NCBI GenBank assembly: GCA_964448185.1
Contig: CAYUVO010000002.1
Coordinates: 1 to 64,000, forward strand
Source: OFTM382 sp964448185
GTDB lineage: Bacteria > Planctomycetota > Phycisphaerae > Phycisphaerales > UBA1924
Length of the DNA: 64,000 nucleotides
Reading direction: 5' to 3'
Of this stretch, positions 59,201 to 64,000 are shown piece after piece. Each line of letters begins with the position of its first letter. The stretch's first letter is position 1. Position numbers and translations under genes: made by a program. The notes under the pieces are model-generated. The model was not told the DNA's origin and made no database searches. It saw only the letters and a program-made list of their open reading frames with translations.

Positions 59201-59894
59201 GTGTACGAGATGCTATCGCGTGATCGGCGCGTCTGCGGGGCCAGCCGATGCGCGAACCGAAGACCAGCAGCCGGGAGATCCACCGGGCTTTGAAGAAGAG
59301 CAGAGCACCCACCGAGGGCCAGATGACATATGCGAGGATCAGAGCTGTTGAATGGGTGAGCGACAAATTTTCCTCGTAGTAACGAAGGATCATTTGGATG
59401 GGATTGTTCAAGTCCATGACGGCAAGAAATACAAACCACGTGGCGAATCCAAGGGTGAACAGCAGGCCGAAGACTCGCAGGATCGCGGTGAGCGCCTCGC
59501 ACAGGCGGGTGCGAAAAACTCGTAGCGGCATCCGGCGATGCCCGCTCGATGGCGCCGCGAGCGTGAGCCCGCATTCGTTGCAGAGCTCGCTCGTTCCTGC
59601 GATGTCGAACCCGCAGCGAGGACAGAGGGTTGCCGATGACGCGGGAACTATGCGTGCCGCGAGCCATGGCCCGAGCCACCACAAGAACGCAAAGAGCCCG
59701 GTCCACCACCACATAGGGCGGAGACCTCGAATTAGGTATCCGGGGCCACTCGAGTAGGCAGAATAGTAATAAATATTATAAAACATCCGCTCTTGGAACA
59801 ACTGGATACCCATGAGCAGCGAAGCCAGTGCTCCAAACCGAAGCATCGCGATCACAGTGGCTCTACGCCGGGCGATGTCGTGTGCGGTGAGCAT
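59178..59894 (-). CDS. Membrane protein with zinc-ribbon motif
   Basis: A 238-residue protein with about four hydrophobic segments. Between the second and third lies a CPRCGFDIAGTSELCNECG motif, a 4-Cys zinc ribbon (the CPxCG..DL.G....CPECG pattern of many planctomycete membrane proteins). It overlaps the start of the ECF sigma gene by 23 bases, so it may share that transcript; topA lies 102 bases upstream. A GTG at 59951 is a possible longer start. No function recognised. Confidence 0.65.
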   Translation of the reverse strand: MLTAHDIARRRATVIAMLRFGALASLLMGIQLFQERMFYNIYYYSAYSSGPGYLIRGLRPMWWWTGLFAFLWWLGPWLAARIVPASSATLCPRCGFDIAGTSELCNECGLTLAAPSSGHRRMPLRVFRTRLCEALTAILRVFGLLFTLGFATWFVFLAVMDLNNPIQMILRYYEENLSLTHSTALILAYVIWPSVGALLFFKARWISRLLVFGSRIGWPRRRADHAIASRTRARLPLR

Positions 59895-59995
59895 AAAAAT
59901 GTATACAAACCGATGTCGAGCGTGATGCGTGTGCGCAAGCGAATTGTTCACCGGAAGCTCAAGGTGTTGTCGAGAACTCCATGAGGAGAAGCCAC

Positions 59996-62809
59996 TTACG
60001 CAGCCGACGAAGTATCGGCGGTCAGCTCTTTGGCGCGGGCTTCTTCGATCACGAGTTGGTCGACGGTTGGGGCGTCTTTGAGCGCCTTGCCGTTGGCGCC
60101 GGTCAGGGATACGCCGTCGAGCGTCGAGATGATCGGGATCGGATGCTCTTTGTCGTGGTCTTCGAGCGCCTTGATAAGCTCGGTCTTTTTGTCTTCTTCA
60201 AGCTCGGCCCACTTGCCACGCCCCCGGCACTTGGGGAAGTTGCTGCACCCGAGCCAAGGACCGCGGACGCCGTTACGCAGGTTGAGCGGCGCGTCGTCGT
60301 TGGTACACATAAGGTCTGTGAGCAGCGGCGGCTGACTCGGCGCGTTGACCTTGCCCGTCTTATCTATGTTGAGAATCAGGCCGAAGTCTTTGGGCTCGCC
60401 GTCGTGAGTCAGCGTGGTCAGGAACGGACCGAACCGACCCGTTCGGCGGACCATGGGCCGACCTGTCTTGGGGCACATGACGTTGACGAGTTCGTTGGGC
60501 CTGGGCTTGCCCATGCGATCGACCGGGCAGGCGTAGGCGCAGTCGGGATAGGTGCTGCACGAGAGGAATCGGCCGTTCTTTCCGAAGCGGTAGACGAGCG
60601 AGCTGTTGCACTTCTGGCAGCGGTATTCCTCGGGCGCGGGCACCGTCTCGGCCTTGGCGTGCTTGAGCTGTTCATCCGCTCTCGCGAGCGCCTCGGTGAA
60701 CGGCACATAGAACCGCTTGAGCATCTCGATCCAGTCGAGGTGTTCCTCTTCGACCTGATCGAGTTGGGCTTCCATCTCGCGCGTGTACCCGACTTCCATG
60801 ATCTTGGGGAACGCCTCGATGAGCTTGTCGGTGACGACTTCGCCGAGATCAGTTGCGTACATCCTGCGTTCGATCAGCTCGACGTACTTACGATCCTGAA
60901 TGGTCGAGATGATCGAGGCGTATGTTGAAGGTCTGCCGATGCCCTCGCTCTCGAGCACCTTGATAAGACTCGCCTCGGTGAAACGCGGAGCGGGCGAACT
61001 GAACTTCTGGAGCGCAGCAATATCAAAGGCATGCAACGGCTGGTCTTGTTTGAACGAGGGCAGGTTGAGCTCGTCGCCGCTGGTGGGCACGCCGCTGACT
61101 CGGTAGTGCCCGTCGAATACAAGCGTTCGGCCCGTCGCCTTGAAGACGGCTTTGGGCTCTTTGCCGCTCTCGATGCGCACCGCCGTCGAGTCCCACTGTG
61201 CGGGGGTCATCTGAGACGCGACGAATCGTTCCCAGATCAGCGTGTAGAGCCGGAGCTGGTCGGGCTTGAGGGTGTTTTTGACGCGGTCGGGCGTGCGACT
61301 CGGATCAGTGGGTCGGACGGCTTCGTGAGCCTCTTGCGCAGCTTTGTTGGAGCTGGAGAAGAAGTTAGGTTTGTCGGGCAGGTATTCGCTGCCGAAGGTC
61401 GAACTTACATAGCCCCGCACCGCTTCGAGGGCTTCGCCTGCGATATGGGTCGAGTCGGTTCTCATGTAGGTGATGAGACCTACGGGGCCTTCGCCGGGCA
61501 GCTCGACGCCTTCATAGAGGCCCTGAGCAGCACGCATCGTGCGTTGAGCGCCGAACCCAAGGCGGGTCGAGGCGGCTTGTTGGAGTGTGGAGGTAATAAA
61601 GGGAGGCGCGGGCCGACTCTTGGTGCGTTTGGTTTCGATCGACTTGACCGTAAAGGGCACCGACGGATCGGCGACGCCCACGAGCGTGCGTTTCCAATGG
61701 GCGGGGCCGAGGCCGTCGTTGTCTTTGGTGACGGTGGATTCGATGTCGGACAGGCCGCAGGCTTGGGCTACAGCTCGGACCTGTGGCGTCAGGTCGTTGT
61801 CGTCGGGTTTGGCGAATGTTTCGGCTGCCCGCCCGAGTCTCGCTGCGATGCCCTCGCGGGTTTTGTCGTCGGCAGGACCGATGAGCTCGGCGACAGGCGT
61901 CGAGGGGTTGAAGGATTTGCCGTCAAACTCGACGAGCTCGGCGCGGATCCCGCCGTGGGCTGCGAGCCAGGCGTTCTGTTTCTTGATGGTCGGCGGGTTG
62001 TTCTTGTCATCGCGGGTGGCGAGCAGCTCGCGCCACTCGGGGCTGTTGGACTCGGCGGTGGCTTGGTCGAGCGCGAAGTTGGCGGTGATGGTCCAGTGCT
62101 CGCCGGGCACGAAAGCGCGGATCTCTCGCTCGCGTTCGGTCACCAGCCTGACGGCGACGGACTGGACGCGGCCCGCCGAAAGCCCGCGAGCGACCTTCTT
62201 CCATAACAACGGGGAGACCTGATACCCGACGATGCGGTCCAGAATGCGCCGTGCTTGTTGAGCGTTGACGCGGTCCTCGTCGATCGGGTGCGGGTTCGAG
62301 AACGCGCGTGCAATCTCGGCCTTGGTGATGGCTGCGAAGATCACCCGCTTGGCCTCGGCGGATTCGATGCCCAGTTCTTGGGCGAGGTGCCAGGCGATAG
62401 CTTCGCCCTCGCGGTCAAGGTCTGTCGCGAACCAGACTTGGCCCCCGGTGCTCAGGACGTCCTTGGCGGCCCGTTTGAGATCGCGGACGACTTGTTCTTT
62501 GCCGTCGAGCACGACGTAGGTCGGGGCGAAGTCGTTGTCGAGATCGACCCCGGGGACGGGGGCTTTTTTGGTGCCCTTGGGTACTTTGGGAGCCTTGGCG
62601 GGCAGGTCGCGGACGTGGCCGATGGACGCGAGCACGATGTATTCATCGCCCAGATAGCGGTTGATGGTCTTGGCCTTGCTCGGGCTTTCGACGATGACAA
62701 GGTGCTTGCCCTTGGCGTCGCCAGCCTTGTAGGTCTGCTTGGATCGGCTCGAACCTGCGCGGCGTCCGGCGGCTTTTTTGGTCGTTTTTTTGGTCGTCTT
62801 CTTGGCCAT
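59996..62809 (-). CDS. topA: DNA topoisomerase I TopA
   Basis: A 937-residue type IA topoisomerase. A Lys-rich N-terminal tail (KKTTKKTTKKAAGRR) precedes the Toprim domain (HLVIVESPSKAKTINRYLG, ATDLDREGEAIAWHLAQEL). The strand-opening core has QQARRILDRIVGYQVSPLLW and the active tyrosine in GLITYMRTDSTHIA. The C-terminus has at least two zinc ribbon units (CQKCNSSLVYRFGKNGRFLSC, CTNDDAPLNLRNGVRGPWLGC). It relaxes negative supercoils. A GTG six codons earlier is possible. Standard enzyme; the basic tail is common in this phylum. Confidence 0.95.
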   Translation of the reverse strand: MAKKTTKKTTKKAAGRRAGSSRSKQTYKAGDAKGKHLVIVESPSKAKTINRYLGDEYIVLASIGHVRDLPAKAPKVPKGTKKAPVPGVDLDNDFAPTYVVLDGKEQVVRDLKRAAKDVLSTGGQVWFATDLDREGEAIAWHLAQELGIESAEAKRVIFAAITKAEIARAFSNPHPIDEDRVNAQQARRILDRIVGYQVSPLLWKKVARGLSAGRVQSVAVRLVTEREREIRAFVPGEHWTITANFALDQATAESNSPEWRELLATRDDKNNPPTIKKQNAWLAAHGGIRAELVEFDGKSFNPSTPVAELIGPADDKTREGIAARLGRAAETFAKPDDNDLTPQVRAVAQACGLSDIESTVTKDNDGLGPAHWKRTLVGVADPSVPFTVKSIETKRTKSRPAPPFITSTLQQAASTRLGFGAQRTMRAAQGLYEGVELPGEGPVGLITYMRTDSTHIAGEALEAVRGYVSSTFGSEYLPDKPNFFSSSNKAAQEAHEAVRPTDPSRTPDRVKNTLKPDQLRLYTLIWERFVASQMTPAQWDSTAVRIESGKEPKAVFKATGRTLVFDGHYRVSGVPTSGDELNLPSFKQDQPLHAFDIAALQKFSSPAPRFTEASLIKVLESEGIGRPSTYASIISTIQDRKYVELIERRMYATDLGEVVTDKLIEAFPKIMEVGYTREMEAQLDQVEEEHLDWIEMLKRFYVPFTEALARADEQLKHAKAETVPAPEEYRCQKCNSSLVYRFGKNGRFLSCSTYPDCAYACPVDRMGKPRPNELVNVMCPKTGRPMVRRTGRFGPFLTTLTHDGEPKDFGLILNIDKTGKVNAPSQPPLLTDLMCTNDDAPLNLRNGVRGPWLGCSNFPKCRGRGKWAELEEDKKTELIKALEDHDKEHPIPIISTLDGVSLTGANGKALKDAPTVDQLVIEEARAKELTADTSSAA

Positions 62810-63024
62810 GAGAGAGGCAGTACTCACAGAGAGGGATGGATCTTCGGCGTCTGGAGGGAATGGGCACCGCTGAGGGGAGTCAAGGCGCGGGGCGTGGACA
62901 CCCTATGTTTTTTTGGAGAACGATGAGACAATGACAGCAGTTCAGCCGCATGGAATGACGAGAGAGTGGCAGGAATCAGCGATCAAAAACCGAACACAAA
63001 ATCTGCTCGAATCGCAATCAAGGT

Positions 63025-64000
63025 TCAGTGTCCTGACGATGAGTCATGCGTTGAACCGCCCTGGCAGCCATCGTCAAGCCGATCGAGGACCAGCTTTGGC
63101 CAGCGGTCGATGGCCGAGGGTTCGAGTCGTAGGAGTGCCGAAGGGTGGGTGGGTGTTGCTGCGAGCCGCTTGATCCAGGTGCGTTGTTTCTTGGCGAACC
63201 GCCGAGTCTCGATCTTGATCTGCTCGATGGCGTTTTCGAGCCCGCGTTTGCTCTCGCCACTCTCGAAGCAGGCGATGAGCTGTTTGTAGCCAAGGGCTTG
63301 GCTGGAGGTGGGGCCGAACTTCTTGGATTGCCACAGCTCGCGGACTTCGCCGACGAGCCCCGCAGCGACCATCTCGCGGACCCGGGCGTTGATGCGTGGG
63401 TTGATCTCCTCCGAGGGCCAATCGAGCACGACCAGCAGCGTGTCATGCTTGGGGCGGCTCTGATCCCACTGGGTCTGGAGGGCGGTGATGGGGGCGCCGG
63501 TCTGTTCGTAGACCTCAATCGCCCGGATCGTTCGGCGTCGGTCGTTGGGGTGGATGCGCTCGGTGGCCTCGGGGTCGATCTCGGCGAGTCGTTCGCGGAG
63601 CGTGGGGCCGGTGAGTGTTTCGAGCCGGGCTCGGAGCTTGGGGTCTGGCGGCGGGCCTTCAAAGAGCCCGTCGAGGAGTGCTTTGATGTAGAGGTGGGTG
63701 CCGCCGACGACGATGGGCAGGGCCTGGCGCGCGCGGATCTGGTCGATGGCAGCGGTGGCGAGGGCGAGCCAGTCGTGGACGGTGAAGGGCTGCTCGGGCT
63801 CGCAGCAGTCGTAGAGGTGGTGGGGCAAGCTGCCCCGCTCGGCGGCTGATGGCTTGGCGGTGCCGATGTCCATGCCCCGGTAGATCCCGAAGGCGTCGGC
63901 GGAGATCAGCTCGGCTTGGCGGCCTTGAGCGGCGAGTTCTCGGGCAAGCCCGAGGGCCAACGACGACTTTCCGCCAGCGGTGGGACCAATGATGACCGGG
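63025..64000 (-). CDS. miaA: tRNA dimethylallyltransferase MiaA (5' end outside window)
   Basis: 325 codons are visible; the frame runs past base 64000. The nucleotide loop GPTAGGKSS is at the extreme window end, followed by LISADAFGIYRGMDIGTAKPS, PIVVGGTHLYIKALLDGLFEGPPPD, RAIEVYEQTG and KKQRTWIKRL. MiaA transfers a dimethylallyl group to A37 of tRNAs reading UNN codons. It lies 215 bases upstream of topA on the same strand. The first about 10 residues are missing. Confidence 0.93.
   Translation of the reverse strand, partial: PVIIGPTAGGKSSLALGLARELAAQGRQAELISADAFGIYRGMDIGTAKPSAAERGSLPHHLYDCCEPEQPFTVHDWLALATAAIDQIRARQALPIVVGGTHLYIKALLDGLFEGPPPDPKLRARLETLTGPTLRERLAEIDPEATERIHPNDRRRTIRAIEVYEQTGAPITALQTQWDQSRPKHDTLLVVLDWPSEEINPRINARVREMVAAGLVGEVRELWQSKKFGPTSSQALGYKQLIACFESGESKRGLENAIEQIKIETRRFAKKQRTWIKRLAATPTHPSALLRLEPSAIDRWPKLVLDRLDDGCQGGSTHDSSSGH

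Noticed and set aside
61031..62206. 391-codon open frame on the plus strand
   Set aside because: Antisense to topA, whose motifs are unmistakable.
1..64000. tRNA, rRNA, prophage or transposase genes
   Set aside because: No cloverleaf, rRNA-like stretch, integrase or IS transposase was recognised by eye; a computed tRNA scan was not possible.

Overview
This window looks like a GC-rich planctomycete chromosome, most likely class Phycisphaerae. Three exported proteins carry the tandem C-terminal 'GDIADDFG..GADGMVSFGDFLALLG' dockerin-like tags that I associate with that group. There are also two prepilin-type proteins (GFTLIELLVVIAII), a TIGR03790-like protein, a very long leucyl-tRNA synthetase, and core genes with planctomycete-like sequences. 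I read no rRNA, tRNA, CRISPR array or transposase. A run of 14 N bases (20268-20281) shows this is draft assembly sequence.

Region by region. 1-13 kb: a partial FG-GAP/dockerin-like surface protein; a membrane glycosyltransferase translationally coupled to a tyrosine phosphatase; recR; rpoN (sigma-54); a pseudopilin; a large exported dockerin-like protein; an FHA-GAF-PP2C phosphatase; and a TIGR03790 protein with a caspase-like look. 13.2-17.3 kb: arginine biosynthesis genes argR-argC-argB-argF plus a short GNAT acetyltransferase, headed by a promoter that suggests leaderless, self-regulated argR. 17.4-20.4 kb: an isolated NuoG-like protein and a third dockerin-tagged exported protein. 20.4-27 kb: a tightly overlapping operon encoding a 1189-residue Maf-like fusion, neuA, neuB and neuC, which is a nonulosonic-acid (sialic/legionaminic type) pathway probably serving flagellin glycosylation. 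FlgM lies nearby at 29.1 kb. 27-38 kb: lipoproteins, a ROK kinase, ispE, a Nif3-like protein, an LEA14-like lipoprotein, a DUF5658-like membrane protein and a giant PQQ-propeller protein. 38-46 kb: rpiB overlapping a TsaC/Sua5-LMW phosphatase fusion, a second pseudopilin, comEC, and an exported protein distantly like the TIGR03790 protein. 46-57.5 kb: trpE, clpS, a 2-hydroxyacid dehydrogenase, a DUF2089 regulator with a small membrane protein, pdxJ, folC, an unrecognised exported protein, and leuS. 57.6-64 kb: an anti-sigma/ECF sigma/zinc-ribbon membrane protein set, topA, and miaA cut by the window edge.

The most unusual item is the Maf-like fusion. It joins a flagellin-glycosylation (DUF115) domain to an SpsF-like nucleotidyltransferase and to a radical SAM/SPASM domain that has lost its cluster cysteines. 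It is the first gene of the neuABC operon, and the four genes overlap by 4 bases at each junction. Other points of interest are the TsaC-phosphatase fusion lacking TsaC signature residues, a 10-bp tandem repeat over the trpE stop codon, and two families of REP-like hairpins.
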